Source: Cacconaster sp045114175 (GTDB lineage Bacteria; Bacteroidota; Bacteroidia; Bacteroidales; UBA932). Taken from it: a stretch of DNA of 64,000 nucleotides. The notes under the pieces are model-generated. The model ran no database searches. It was not told the DNA's origin and worked only from the letters and a program-made list of their open reading frames with translations. This document shows, piece by piece, positions 15,658-25,592 of this stretch. Location: contig JBGUJZ010000021.1 in NCBI GenBank assembly GCA_045114175.1, forward strand, positions 24,416 to 88,415, written 5' to 3'. The position numbers were made by a program, and so were the translations under genes. The first letter of the stretch is position 1; every line of letters begins with the position of its first letter.

Positions 15658-16563
15658 TTATTTGAAGATTGATTCAATGAATTCTTTCTTGTCGAAGTAT
15701 TTGAGGTCTTCGATCTTTTCTCCCGTTCCGATAAACTTGACCGGGATGCGGAACTGGTCGGAGATGCCGATCACCACGCCGCCTTTTGCCGTACCGTCCA
15801 ACTTGGTGACAGCCAGCGCAGTGACGTCTGTTGCGCGGGTAAATTCCTTGGCCTGCTGGAAGCCGTTCTGCCCAGTGGAACCGTCAATCACCAGCAAAAC
15901 CTCGTGCGGGGCATCGGGCACCACCTTGCGCATCACGTTGCGGATCTTGGTAAGCTCGTTCATCAGGTTGATCTTGTTGTGCAGGCGGCCGGCTGTATCC
16001 ACGATCACCACGTCGGCATCGCGCGCCACGGCACTGCGGAGCGTATCATAAGCAACGGAAGCCGGGTCTGCGCCCATCTCCTGCTTGACGATATCTACCC
16101 CTGCCCTTTCTGCCCAGATGACCAGCTGCTCCACCGCCGCTGCGCGGAAAGTATCCGCTGCGCCCAGCACCACCTTCTTGCCGGCAGCCGTGAGTTGTGC
16201 GGCCAGTTTGCCGATGGTGGTGGTCTTGCCTACGCCATTCACACCCACGACCATGATCACATAGGGTTTCTTGGAGAAGTCGAAGGGCTCGGCGCTGGCC
16301 TTGCCGTCAGCATCCAGCAGTGCTTCGATCTCTTCGCAGAGGATGGCATTGAGTTCTTCCGTATTGACGTATTTGTCACGCGCCACGCGCGCTTCCAACC
16401 GTTCAATAATGTTCTGGGTGGTCTCTACCCCCACATCGGAGGTGATGAGCGCCTCCTCAATGGAGTCGAGCACCTCGTCGTCCACCACGCTCTTGCCCAT
16501 GATGGCGCGGGAGAGTTTCTCAAAAATGGAGGTTTTGGTCTTTATGAGTCCGAAGAGTGCCAT
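15658..16563 (-). CDS. ftsY: Signal recognition particle receptor FtsY
   Basis: 301 residues, NG domain only, with no acidic A domain; this short form is usual in Bacteroidota. Motifs: GVNGVGKTTTIGKLA (G1), DTFRAAAVEQL, VDTAGRLHNK (G3) and TKLDGTAKGG (G4). GTPase that docks SRP-ribosome complexes at the membrane and hands them to SecYEG. The gene starts 4 nt after the racemase stop and ends 12 nt before pheT, so these genes are probably one transcript from the promoter at 17305. Confidence 0.96.
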   Translation of the reverse strand: MALFGLIKTKTSIFEKLSRAIMGKSVVDDEVLDSIEEALITSDVGVETTQNIIERLEARVARDKYVNTEELNAILCEEIEALLDADGKASAEPFDFSKKPYVIMVVGVNGVGKTTTIGKLAAQLTAAGKKVVLGAADTFRAAAVEQLVIWAERAGVDIVKQEMGADPASVAYDTLRSAVARDADVVIVDTAGRLHNKINLMNELTKIRNVMRKVVPDAPHEVLLVIDGSTGQNGFQQAKEFTRATDVTALAVTKLDGTAKGGVVIGISDQFRIPVKFIGTGEKIEDLKYFDKKEFIESIFK

Positions 16564-16567
16564 AAGC

Positions 16568-17272
16568 TTATTTCAAGGGTTGATAGAGTTCCCGTAGGCA
16601 GCCGTCCGCCAGGGCCTCCAGCGAGGAGACGCCCAGCTCTTCCGGCAGGCCTGCCGCTGCGTAGGCAATCGGGAGTTCAGTGCAGGCTTCGGCCACGGGG
16701 AGTTTCTCGATGGCCCAAAGCGCCTCGCAAACCGCGCGGTAGCGCTTTGCAGCCGCTTCCAGTTCGCCCGCCTTGACCTGCAGGATCAGGGAATGGATCT
16801 CCTGCCGGGTAGCCTCGTCGGGCACGCGGAAACGGTAGCCGCTATCGGCTGCATGCTGCTGGAAGATACCGGCCTGCATCGTACCGGTGGTGGCGGTGAG
16901 CCACGCCCCCTGCGGATTGCGCTCCCGGCAGCAGCGGATGGTCTCTTCCACGATATGGATGAGCGGCACGCCGATCTCGCTGCGGAAACGGTCGATAAAG
17001 TAATGCGCGGTATTGCAGGTGACGCAGACGCGGTCAGCTCCCCAGCTGACAAGTTTGGAAAGCCCGTCGCGCAGGATGGGAGTCGGGTCGGCACCGCCGC
17101 AGAGAATGGCCTCCGTGCGGTCCGGAATCTGGGGCATCGAATAGAGAATCACCTTCGGGTGCTCCTGATCGCGTGCAGCCGGGGCCTTGACGGCCAGCAG
17201 GCGCATAAACTCCGCGGATGCGGCAGGACCCATCCCGCCGAGCACTCCGAGTGTCAAACCGTTGTACTTCAT
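16568..17272 (-). CDS. Aspartate/glutamate racemase family protein
   Basis: 234 residues from ATG 17272; an upstream in-frame TTG overlaps the promoter and is not used. TLGVLGGMGPAASAEF opens the fold. The two-cysteine proton relay is Cys86 in VTCNTAH and Cys197 in EACTELP, both present, so a cofactor-independent racemase reaction is likely. Candidates are L-aspartate to D-aspartate, or a hydantoin/maleate relative; the substrate cannot be fixed from sequence. D-Asp or D-Glu would feed peptidoglycan. Confidence 0.82.
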   Translation of the reverse strand: MKYNGLTLGVLGGMGPAASAEFMRLLAVKAPAARDQEHPKVILYSMPQIPDRTEAILCGGADPTPILRDGLSKLVSWGADRVCVTCNTAHYFIDRFRSEIGVPLIHIVEETIRCCRERNPQGAWLTATTGTMQAGIFQQHAADSGYRFRVPDEATRQEIHSLILQVKAGELEAAAKRYRAVCEALWAIEKLPVAEACTELPIAYAAAGLPEELGVSSLEALADGCLRELYQPLK

Positions 17273-17297
17273 CTTTTGCAGTCTACCTATAGACTTG

Positions 17298-17305
17298 CAA
17301 ATATA
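17298..17305 (-). promoter_or_regulatory. -7 box upstream of the racemase-ftsY-pheT-lolE run
   Basis: TATATTTG on the minus strand, 25 nt before ATG 17272, fits TAnnTTTG. It starts only 14 nt downstream of the preceding stop codon (17319). Confidence 0.55.
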
Positions 17306-17318
17306 CAAAAAAACGGGG

Positions 17319-18623
17319 CTATTTGCAGGACATGATGTCCAGAATCATTTTGTCGGTCGCCTTCATTCCCACGCTGCCGATCCGGCCGAGGTTGGCGATG
17401 GTCTTTTCGATGTCCTCCTCGATGATGCCGTCGTTGGCGGAGATGCACTGTCCGTCGAGTGCCAGCACGGCCGATTGCAGGGCTGTAGCCACGCCGGAGG
17501 CCACTTTGAGGGCGCAGCCCACCTTGGCGCCGTCGCATACCATGCCGGTGATGTTGCCGATCATGTTCTTGATGGCCGCGCAAACCTGCTCATAGCCGCC
17601 ACGGCGCAGGTAGACGATGCCGCAGGCGCTGCCCGTGGAGGCAATCACGCAGCCGCAGAGGGCGGAAAGCTTGCCCAGATAACCCTTGATGTGGATGGCA
17701 GTCAGGTGCGAGAGGGCCAGCGCGCGCAGGAGCTCTTCGTGCGTGGAGCCGGTTTTCTCCGCGATGGCGATCACCGGCATCGTAGCGGTCACTCCCTGGT
17801 TGCCGCTGCCCGAGTTGCTCATGGCCGAGAGGGTACAGCCCGCCATGCGGGCATCGGAAGCCGCTGCCGTCAGGGCCATCGCGTGGATCAGCAGGGTATC
17901 GCCATAAACGCTCTTGTTGTCGTCCGCCAGCAACGTACGGCCGACCTGCAGACCGTATGGGTGACGGAGTCCCTCATCCGCCAGGGCGCGGTTCATGGTG
18001 ATGGAATCCTCCATAAAGGCGATCTTCTCCAGCGGAACGGTGTTGGCGAACTCCCAGATATCCCGGACGGTAATCCTGCGGGCGAAGTCAGGTTCTACGG
18101 CCGGCGCTGCCTCGGAATCTGCCGCTCCGGTTGTCTTTTGTGCGGTGAGCACGGAAGCGCCGTCGAAGGTAGCCTCCACAATCCGGTCGTGCGCGCCTGA
18201 GATGACGGCCGTAGCCGTATGTCCCTCTGCATGGGCCTCTGCATAGACGTAGAGCAACTCATCGGTCGGAGCCAGCGTGACGATCACCTTGCCGGTCGAA
18301 ACCAGAGTGCGGGCCTTCTCCACTGCCTCCGGGCAAAGGTCGTGCAGCACCTCCAGCCCATAGCGGGACTTTCCGCAGATGGCACCCAGCGCGGCAGCCA
18401 CATGCAGCCCTACCATGCCGGTACCGGGGATGCCCACCCCCATTCCGTTCTTGAGAATGTTAGCGCTCACGCTGGCGGTGATCTCTTCCGCCTCGCAGCC
18501 GCATCCCTCACGCAATGCTTCCGCAGCACGCGCCACGGCCAGCGCCACCGCAATCGGTTCCGTACATCCGAGCGCCGGCTTCACCTCCTGGTGAATCAGC
18601 GCGATGATTCTATCGAAATCCAT
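17319..18623 (-). CDS. UPF0597 / L-cysteine desulfidase (CyuA)-like protein
   Basis: 434 residues from ATG 18623, the family length; an open frame upstream of this ATG lacks family resemblance. Conserved Cys-containing motifs LGCTEP (Cys20), LCGCVIASTGSACG and VCDGAKVGCALK match the serine-dehydratase-alpha-like UPF0597 family, whose cysteines are thought to hold a [4Fe-4S] cluster. SNSGSGNQG is also present. Probable reaction: L-cysteine to pyruvate, ammonia and sulfide. Its -7 box overlaps the terminator of the ribosomal-protein transcript. Confidence 0.85.
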   Translation of the reverse strand: MDFDRIIALIHQEVKPALGCTEPIAVALAVARAAEALREGCGCEAEEITASVSANILKNGMGVGIPGTGMVGLHVAAALGAICGKSRYGLEVLHDLCPEAVEKARTLVSTGKVIVTLAPTDELLYVYAEAHAEGHTATAVISGAHDRIVEATFDGASVLTAQKTTGAADSEAAPAVEPDFARRITVRDIWEFANTVPLEKIAFMEDSITMNRALADEGLRHPYGLQVGRTLLADDNKSVYGDTLLIHAMALTAAASDARMAGCTLSAMSNSGSGNQGVTATMPVIAIAEKTGSTHEELLRALALSHLTAIHIKGYLGKLSALCGCVIASTGSACGIVYLRRGGYEQVCAAIKNMIGNITGMVCDGAKVGCALKVASGVATALQSAVLALDGQCISANDGIIEEDIEKTIANLGRIGSVGMKATDKMILDIMSCK

Positions 18624-18644
18624 GAAAAACCGTTTAAAACGCAA

Positions 18645-18652
18645 CAAAGATA
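18645..18652 (-). promoter_or_regulatory. -7 box of the UPF0597/CyuA-like gene
   Basis: TATCTTTG on the minus strand, 21 nt before ATG 18623, fits TAnnTTTG and begins 7 nt after the base of the upstream terminator stem. Confidence 0.5.
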
Positions 18653-18659
18653 ACAAAAA

Positions 18660-18689
18660 AAGACGGTCAAGCGTTTGCCTGACCGTCTT
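18660..18689 (-). terminator. Terminator of the ribosomal-protein transcript
   Basis: AAGACGGTCA (18660-18669) pairs with TGACCGTCTT (18680-18689), a perfect 10-bp stem. On the minus strand it is followed by seven T's. It ends the run that finishes with the DUF4295 gene. Confidence 0.9.
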
Positions 18690-18706
18690 CTTAAACCTTG
18701 TCTTAA

Positions 18707-18868
18707 CTATTTCTTTTCGAAATATTCTTTTACGCCAGCCGTAGGAACGAATTCCTCCTGGAACATGTAAGCACCTGTACGCTCGGACTTGACCATACGG
18801 ATGCACTTCACAACGTTTCTCTTTTCCGATTTGTCGCCGCTGAAGGTTGCGACCGCTTTCTTTGCCAT
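18707..18868 (-). CDS. DUF4295 small protein downstream of rpmG
   Basis: 53 residues read from ATG 18868 (MAKKAVATFSGDKSEK...) to TAG 18707, ending KEYFEKK. It matches the Bacteroidota-specific DUF4295 family, regularly found directly after rpmB-rpmG. Strongly basic and Lys-rich, so a ribosome-associated role is likely but unproven. It lies 19 nt after rpmG and 17 nt before the terminator stem. Confidence 0.9.
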   Translation of the reverse strand: MAKKAVATFSGDKSEKRNVVKCIRMVKSERTGAYMFQEEFVPTAGVKEYFEKK

Positions 18869-18887
18869 AGTATGAGTGTGTTAGGTA

Positions 18888-19070
18888 TTACTTGATTTCC
18901 TTGTGAACAGTGACCTTCTTCAGATAAGGATTGTACTTCTTCATCTCCAGACGGTCCGGGGTGTTCTTCTTGTTCTTGGTGGTGATGTAGCGGGAGATGC
19001 CCGGTACACCGCTAGCCTTCTGCTCGGTGCATTCCAGAATGACCTGAACGCGATTGCCTTTCTTTGCCAT
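18888..19070 (-). CDS. rpmG: 50S ribosomal protein L33
   Basis: 60 residues, MAKKGNRVQVILECTEQ... with RYITTKNKKNTPDRLEMKKYNP, the L33 signature. Only one Cys (Cys14) remains, so this is the zinc-free form. It sits 12 nt downstream of rpmB in the conserved rpmB-rpmG-DUF4295 group. Confidence 0.97.
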   Translation of the reverse strand: MAKKGNRVQVILECTEQKASGVPGISRYITTKNKKNTPDRLEMKKYNPYLKKVTVHKEIK

Positions 19071-19082
19071 AGTTGTAATGCT

Positions 19083-19325
19083 TTAGACGATGTTGATGAG
19101 ACCTTTTTCCTGAGCAGCCTTCACCGTCTCGGCGAGACCGTTCTTATAGATGGTCTTCATACCGCGGCAGGAGACCTTGAGGGTGATGAATCTTTGTTCC
19201 TCTTCCGACCAGAACTTCTTGGTCTTGAGGTTCGGAGCGAATTCGCGCTTGGTGCGGCGCTTGGAGTGGGAAACGTTGTTTCCGACCATTCTGCTCTTTC
19301 CGGTTACTTGACAGACACGTGCCAT
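19083..19325 (-). CDS. rpmB: 50S ribosomal protein L28
   Basis: 80 residues, MARVCQVTGKSRMVGNNVSHS with KRRTKREFAPNL and FWSEEEQRFITLKVS, diagnostic of L28. Part of the exit-tunnel side of the 50S subunit. A promoter-like pair lies upstream (19395-19364), so this group can be expressed separately from lepB. Confidence 0.97.
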   Translation of the reverse strand: MARVCQVTGKSRMVGNNVSHSKRRTKREFAPNLKTKKFWSEEEQRFITLKVSCRGMKTIYKNGLAETVKAAQEKGLINIV

Positions 19326-19363
19326 ATATCGTTTTGTTTTATTATTTCTCCAATTTGGGGCTG

Positions 19364-19395
19364 CAAATATCGGATATTTTTGTCAATTACGCAAA
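19364..19395 (-). promoter_or_regulatory. Probable promoter of rpmB-rpmG-DUF4295
   Basis: Minus-strand TTTG (19395-19392), then 20 nt, then GATATTTG (19371-19364), one mismatch from TAnnTTTG and one base longer than the ideal spacer. Confidence 0.4.
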
Positions 19396-19397
19396 TT

Positions 19398-20750
19398 TTA
19401 TTTGCACCCCTTCAAAAATCTGTTCCACCTGATATTCTTGGGGAAAGAACGGGAAGGGTCGGTGGAAAGCCAGACAAATACGGGCCTGCCCACGACGTGG
19501 TCTTCCGGAACGAATCCCCAGTAGCGAGAATCGAGGGAATTGTGACGGTTGTCGCCCATCATCCAGTAGTAGTCCATCGCAAAGGTGTACTCCGTGGCCG
19601 GAGTGCCATCGATGCGGATTTCGCCCTCTTCCGAGACCTCCAGCCTGTGGCCTTCATAGACCTCGATGATCCGCCGGTAAAGCGGCAGATTCTCCGCCGT
19701 CAGCTGCGTGGTAGCCCCCTTGGCCGGAATCCAGAGCGGACCGTAATTATCACGGGTCCAGCCAGTTTCGGTAAAGGGGAAGAGCAGCTCGGGGCAGTCG
19801 GGCCAATCGGGCGGATAGACATCGACGTTGCGCGTCACGGCCAGCACGTTGGGCAGCGCTTTGATGCGCTCCAATCCGGCAGCGGTGAGCGCCATCTCCG
19901 GATAGCAGTGATGCGCGGCGTCGTAGTGCAGTTCGGACAGGTTGAGCCCGATGTTCTCCAGCACCTTGCGGTTGATGGGCGCACCGGCGGTCTCCACATT
20001 GTAGGTCAACTGGACGCCCGGATACTTCTTCTGGGGTTCACCGTTCACGACTACCTGGCCGTCAACCACTTCCAGCGTATCGCCGGCGATAGCCACACAG
20101 CGCTTTACGTAGTGGTCTTTCTTGGTGACCGGACGTACCACGATGGGGCCGTACTGACGGAGGACCTGTTCACGCCCCTCCAGCCGGACCAGCGAATAAT
20201 AATCCGCAGCCGGTATCTTCTTGAGCACCGTATCCCCGTGCGGGAAGTTGAAGACGACGCAGTCGTCGCGTTTCAGGCTCGAGAAGCCCTTGATGCGCCG
20301 ATACCCGAACTTGATGGCCGTGGAGTAGCTCTCGCGGTGCGAAATCGGATAGGCATTGTGCACGAAGGGGGTTGAGAGGGGGATCTGCGGCAGCCGGGGC
20401 CCGTAGGAGAGCTTGCTGACAAAGAGGTGGTCGCCCGTGTAGAGCGAGGATTCCATAGAGGAGGAAGGTATCTTGAAGGCCTGGATGAAGAAGATATTAA
20501 TAAAGGTAACAAGAATCACGGCGAAGATGAGTGACTCCAGCCAATCGCGCCAGGCCACCTTCTTCTCCCCTTCCTTGTACCGCTTCTTCCAGAAGGCCCA
20601 ATGCACCTTCCGGGTAATGAAGAGATCAAAAACGATGATGAGTCCGAAGAACCACCACCAGTTCCTGATCCACAGTACCCAAAGAGAATAGAGTACGGCC
20701 CAGAAACTGAACCGTACCCATTTGTTCTTATAGAATCCCTTGACGGTCAC
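19398..20750 (-). CDS. lepB: Signal peptidase I
   Basis: 450 residues, the long Bacteroidota form. Two N-terminal membrane segments (FWAVLYSLWVLWIRNWWWFFGLIIVFD and LIFAVILVTFINIFFIQAF) precede the catalytic serine motif FKIPSSSMESSL. The general-base Lys is in HYVKRCVAIAGDTLEV, and GDNRHNSLDSRYWGFVP is box E. The periplasmic domain is enlarged by about 150 residues between these motifs (residues about 220-380). It cleaves Sec and Tat signal peptides at the outer face of the inner membrane. Its gene starts 10 nt after rplT. Confidence 0.95.
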   Translation of the reverse strand: MTVKGFYKNKWVRFSFWAVLYSLWVLWIRNWWWFFGLIIVFDLFITRKVHWAFWKKRYKEGEKKVAWRDWLESLIFAVILVTFINIFFIQAFKIPSSSMESSLYTGDHLFVSKLSYGPRLPQIPLSTPFVHNAYPISHRESYSTAIKFGYRRIKGFSSLKRDDCVVFNFPHGDTVLKKIPAADYYSLVRLEGREQVLRQYGPIVVRPVTKKDHYVKRCVAIAGDTLEVVDGQVVVNGEPQKKYPGVQLTYNVETAGAPINRKVLENIGLNLSELHYDAAHHCYPEMALTAAGLERIKALPNVLAVTRNVDVYPPDWPDCPELLFPFTETGWTRDNYGPLWIPAKGATTQLTAENLPLYRRIIEVYEGHRLEVSEEGEIRIDGTPATEYTFAMDYYWMMGDNRHNSLDSRYWGFVPEDHVVGRPVFVWLSTDPSRSFPKNIRWNRFLKGCK

Positions 20751-20760
20751 GACCGTGGGA

Positions 20761-21108
20761 CTACTTGTTGACGGACTTGATGATAGCCTCGAAAGCCTTC
20801 GGATTGTTCATGGCGAGGTCAGCGAGGACCTTGCGGTTCAGGCCGATGTTCTTCTCAGCCAGCTTACCCATGAACTGAGAGTAGTTCATACCGTGCTGAC
20901 GGGCAGCAGCGTTGATACGGGTAATCCACAGGGAACGGAAAGCGCGTTTCTTAGCTTTGCGATCGCGGTATGCGTAGGTGAGACCTTTTTCGTAGGTGTT
21001 CTTGGCTACGGTCCAGACGTTCTTCCTTGCGAGGAAGTTACCGCGGGTTTCTTTTAAAATCTTTTTGCGGCGGGCTCTTGATGCCACCGAGTTAACCGAT
21101 CTAGGCAT
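20761..21108 (-). CDS. rplT: 50S ribosomal protein L20
   Basis: 115 residues, MPRSVNSVASRARRKKILKETRGN with the basic N-terminal helix and the RLWITRINAAARQHGMNYS core (here RSLWITRINAAARQHG). It binds 23S rRNA early in 50S assembly and in some bacteria represses its own operon. The 77-nt leader after rpmI contains a CCCCG-GCTCG-CGGGG hairpin (21135-21149), a possible place for such control. Confidence 0.97.
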   Translation of the reverse strand: MPRSVNSVASRARRKKILKETRGNFLARKNVWTVAKNTYEKGLTYAYRDRKAKKRAFRSLWITRINAAARQHGMNYSQFMGKLAEKNIGLNRKVLADLAMNNPKAFEAIIKSVNK

Positions 21109-21185
21109 AGTTTTTTGATTTTTGGAGGACAGCGCCCCGGCTCGCGGGGACTTTTCGGCTGTTACTCCGGTTTAACATTAGTGAA

Positions 21186-21380
21186 TTACTTTACCAACAA
21201 AGCTTTGACCCGTTTCTCGTCTGCCTTCGTAACGATGGCGAAGTGGGTAAGGTTTCTCTTCTGCTTTTTGGTTTTCTTAGTCAGGATGTGACTCTTGTAG
21301 GCGTGTTTTCTTTTCACCTTTCCAGAACCGGTGAGCGTAAAGCGCTTCTTTGTACCGGAGTTGGTCTTCAATTTAGGCAT
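21186..21380 (-). CDS. rpmI: 50S ribosomal protein L35
   Basis: 64 residues, MPKLKTNSGTKKRFTLTGSGKVKRKHAYKSHIL with KKTKKQKRNL, the L35 signature. Middle gene of infC-rpmI-rplT, 36 nt after the infC stop. Confidence 0.97.
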   Translation of the reverse strand: MPKLKTNSGTKKRFTLTGSGKVKRKHAYKSHILTKKTKKQKRNLTHFAIVTKADEKRVKALLVK

Positions 21381-21416
21381 GATAATTAATATTAAGTAGT
21401 AAAGTAATGGTTCGCT

Positions 21417-22016
21417 TTATTTCTTCTTTATAGGTGCGATCATCATCAGCATCCGTTTGCCCTCCAGCTTAGGCATCTGCTCGGCCTTTCCGAATTCCTC
21501 CAGATCCACGGCAAAGCGGAGAAGCAGTTTCTCGCCCTGCTCGGAGAAGAGGATGGAGCGGCCGCGGAAGAAGACGTAAGCCTTGACTTTGGAACCCTCC
21601 TGCAGGAAGCTCTTCGCATGGTTGAGCTTGAACTGATAGTCGTGCTCGTCGGTCTGGGGGCCGAAACGGATCTCTTTGATGACCACCTTGGAAGCGTTGG
21701 ACTTTTGCTCCTTCGCCTTCTTTTTCTGCTGATAGACGTACTTCTGATAGTCGATAATCTTGCAAACGGGAGGATCCACGGCAGCCGTGATCTGGACCAG
21801 ATCCAGTTCCTGCTCTTCCGCCATCCGACGCGCCTCGCTCAGGGAATAGATTCCCTGCTCTACGTTGTCTCCGACGACTCGTACGCGCGGCGCACGGATA
21901 TCGTCGTTAATCGGCAGCCCCTCTTCCTTCTTGCGGTTCTGCGGCAGCCGCTGGTCGGGCAGTCGCGGTCCGGGAGCCGGTTTGGGCTTCGGTGGTCTGT
22001 AATTGTTGTTAGCGAT
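21417..22016 (-). CDS. infC: Translation initiation factor IF-3, probable AUC start codon
   Basis: Homology to IF-3 (LPINDDIRAPRVRVVG, then VDPPVCKIIDYQKYVYQQKKKAKEQ linker, then FGPQTDEHDYQFKLNHAKSFLQEG and LEGKRMLMMIAP) extends well upstream of the first in-frame ATG (21824), so that ATG cannot be the start. In frame there is no ATG, GTG or TTG between it and a stop at 22040-22042. GGAGG sits 9 nt before ATC at 22016, giving 199 residues that begin (M)ANNNYRPPKP. A non-canonical start is the known basis of IF-3 autoregulation: E. coli infC uses AUU. The Pro-rich leader (about 34 residues) is longer than the usual N-terminus. Located between thrS and rpmI, the conserved order. Confidence 0.9.
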   Translation of the reverse strand: MANNNYRPPKPKPAPGPRLPDQRLPQNRKKEEGLPINDDIRAPRVRVVGDNVEQGIYSLSEARRMAEEQELDLVQITAAVDPPVCKIIDYQKYVYQQKKKAKEQKSNASKVVIKEIRFGPQTDEHDYQFKLNHAKSFLQEGSKVKAYVFFRGRSILFSEQGEKLLLRFAVDLEEFGKAEQMPKLEGKRMLMMIAPIKKK

Positions 22017-22025
22017 AGGACAGGT

Positions 22026-22030
22026 CCTCC
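22026..22030 (-). promoter_or_regulatory. Shine-Dalgarno of infC
   Basis: GGAGG on the minus strand, 9 nt ahead of ATC 22016. Strong Shine-Dalgarno sequences are rare in this window, so its presence here decides the start codon. Confidence 0.75.
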
Positions 22031-22044
22031 AAGTTTTAAGTTAT

Positions 22045-23979
<1,935 letters not shown>

Positions 23980-24004
23980 TACAACAGATTTTTATAACAT
24001 CCCG

Positions 24005-24039
24005 CAAAGATACGAATATTTAAATAATTGTTACCTTTG
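24005..24039. promoter_or_regulatory. Divergent promoters of thrS and the DUF4199 gene
   Basis: Minus-strand TATCTTTG (24012-24005) faces thrS and plus-strand TACCTTTG (24032-24039) faces the DUF4199 gene, 17 nt before its ATG. Both fit TAnnTTTG. Confidence 0.55.
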
Positions 24040-24056
24040 TAGAAATAAACCTGCAC

Positions 24057-24617
24057 ATGGAAACGCCCAATAATACCGTTCAATCCGCGAAATGGAGCCT
24101 CGCTATGCGAGACGGCCTGCTGCTCTCGCTGGTCACCCTTGCCTGCACCACCCTCGGCAGTCTTGTTCACCTCTCTTTCCTGAACATCCTGCTCTGGCTG
24201 GTCAAACTTGTAGGATCCATCTGGTTGCTGTGGTTCTTCATGAAACGCTACGGCGACTCCCATCCGGAGGAACTCCGCACCACCGGTTACGGTATTCTGG
24301 TCTGCCTCTTTTCCTCCATCGTGTGCGCCGTTTTCGCCTATCTCTCCTACCGGTTCCTCTTCCCGAGCGCCATCGATGAGATTATGTTGCAACTCCCTGC
24401 CACACTGGCCTCTACGCCGGGCATGACGGCAGAAGCGGAAGATGCTGTTTACAAGGTGATGGACAACCTCCCGCAGATCATGTGCGTATTCACCCTGATC
24501 TGGGATTTCATCCTGGGCTTGATTATCAGCGCCATCATTGGTGCCTCCACCGGAAAGCGCAATAATCCTTTCGGAAACGACGCTCCGCAGGCAGAAGAGA
24601 AAGACGAACTTGCTTAG
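24057..24617 (+). CDS. DUF4199 four-helix membrane protein
   Basis: 186 residues with four predicted membrane segments (LLLSLVTLACTTLGSLV, LLWLVKLVGSIWLLWFF, GILVCLFSSIVCAVFAYLSY, WDFILGLIISAIIGAST) and a short charged cytoplasmic tail. Matches the Bacteroidota DUF4199 family. In this phylum it often precedes a family 2 glycosyltransferase, as here (3-nt gap), so it may help lipid-linked sugar transfer. Function unproven. Confidence 0.8.
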   Translation: METPNNTVQSAKWSLAMRDGLLLSLVTLACTTLGSLVHLSFLNILLWLVKLVGSIWLLWFFMKRYGDSHPEELRTTGYGILVCLFSSIVCAVFAYLSYRFLFPSAIDEIMLQLPATLASTPGMTAEAEDAVYKVMDNLPQIMCVFTLIWDFILGLIISAIIGASTGKRNNPFGNDAPQAEEKDELA

Positions 24618-24620
24618 ATT

Positions 24621-25592
24621 ATGGACCTTTCGCTTGTCATATCGCTCTACAACGAGGAAGCCTCCCTCGTAGAACTCGTAAACTGGATTGGCCGCGCCCT
24701 CGCAGATGAGAAATCTCCCGCCGGCGGTCCCCTCACCTATGAAATCATCCTGGTGGACGACGGCAGTACCGACGGCTCCTGGAAGGTGATTACCGACCTT
24801 TCGGCCACCCATCCGGAGATCCGTGCCGTCCGCTTCCGCCGCAACTACGGCAAGTCGGCCGCCCTCTATGAAGGCTTTGCCGCTGCCGAAGGCGATATCG
24901 TGGTCACGCTCGATGCAGACCTGCAGGACAATCCGGAGGAAATCCCCGAGATGATGCGGATGATCCGCGAAGAGGGTTATGACCTCGTATCCGGCTGGAA
25001 GAAAAAACGTTACGACAACGTTCTGTTCAAGAATATTCCCTCCAAGATCTATAACCACACCGCGCGCCGCGTGACCGGCATCAAGTTGCACGACATGAAC
25101 TGCGGCCTGAAGGCTTATCGCAAGGAGGTGGTCAAGAACATCGAAGTGTATGGCGACATGCACCGCTTCATCCCCTATCTGGCCCAGCAGGCCGGTTTCA
25201 CCCGCATCGGTGAGAAGGTGGTGCACCACCAGGCCCGCAAATACGGCAAGAGCAAATTCGGCCCGGAGCGTTTCCTCCACGGATTCCTGGATCTGGAGAC
25301 CATCTGGTTCCTGCAGCGCTTCGGCAAGAAGCCGATGCATTTCTTTGGCTCGATGGGTGTGCTGACCTTCTTGATCGGTGCCATCATTGCCCTGGTCATC
25401 ATCATCAACAAACTGGTCTGCCAGGCACACGGACTCCATTTCCGCGCCGTCACGGACCAGCCGCTCTTCTACCTGGCCCTGCTGGCGGTCATCATCGGTA
25501 TACAATTATTCCTGACCGGATTCCTTGGAGAACTGGTCTCCCGGAACAGTCAGGAACGTAATTGCTACAATATCCGCGAACGGATTCGCTAG
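24621..25592 (+). CDS. Family 2 glycosyltransferase, DPM1/GtrB-like
   Basis: 323 residues. GT-A fold with LSLVISLYNEEASLVELV, ILVDDGSTDGSW, the metal-binding DADLQDNPEEIP and VSGWKKKRYDN. Two C-terminal membrane segments (FGSMGVLTFLIGAIIALVIIIN and PLFYLALLAVIIGIQLFLTGFLGEL) anchor it, as in GtrB/ArnC-type polyprenyl-phosphate sugar transferases. It probably moves a sugar from a nucleotide to undecaprenyl phosphate at the inner leaflet. It ends 4 nt inside the convergent bactofilin gene. Confidence 0.9.
   Translation: MDLSLVISLYNEEASLVELVNWIGRALADEKSPAGGPLTYEIILVDDGSTDGSWKVITDLSATHPEIRAVRFRRNYGKSAALYEGFAAAEGDIVVTLDADLQDNPEEIPEMMRMIREEGYDLVSGWKKKRYDNVLFKNIPSKIYNHTARRVTGIKLHDMNCGLKAYRKEVVKNIEVYGDMHRFIPYLAQQAGFTRIGEKVVHHQARKYGKSKFGPERFLHGFLDLETIWFLQRFGKKPMHFFGSMGVLTFLIGAIIALVIIINKLVCQAHGLHFRAVTDQPLFYLALLAVIIGIQLFLTGFLGELVSRNSQERNCYNIRERIR

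Noticed and set aside
16640..16665. Short palindrome CGGCAGGCCTGCCG in the racemase gene
   Set aside because: It encodes ordinary conserved-length sequence and has none of the repeat's blocks; likely chance in GC-rich DNA.
17273..17308. In-frame TTG 17308 as start of the racemase
   Set aside because: It overlaps the TATATTTG promoter box and adds residues without family similarity; ATG 17272 is used.
18624..18806. N-terminal extension of 61 codons on the UPF0597/CyuA-like protein
   Set aside because: It would run back through the promoter and the terminator at 18660-18689, and family members begin at MDFDR.
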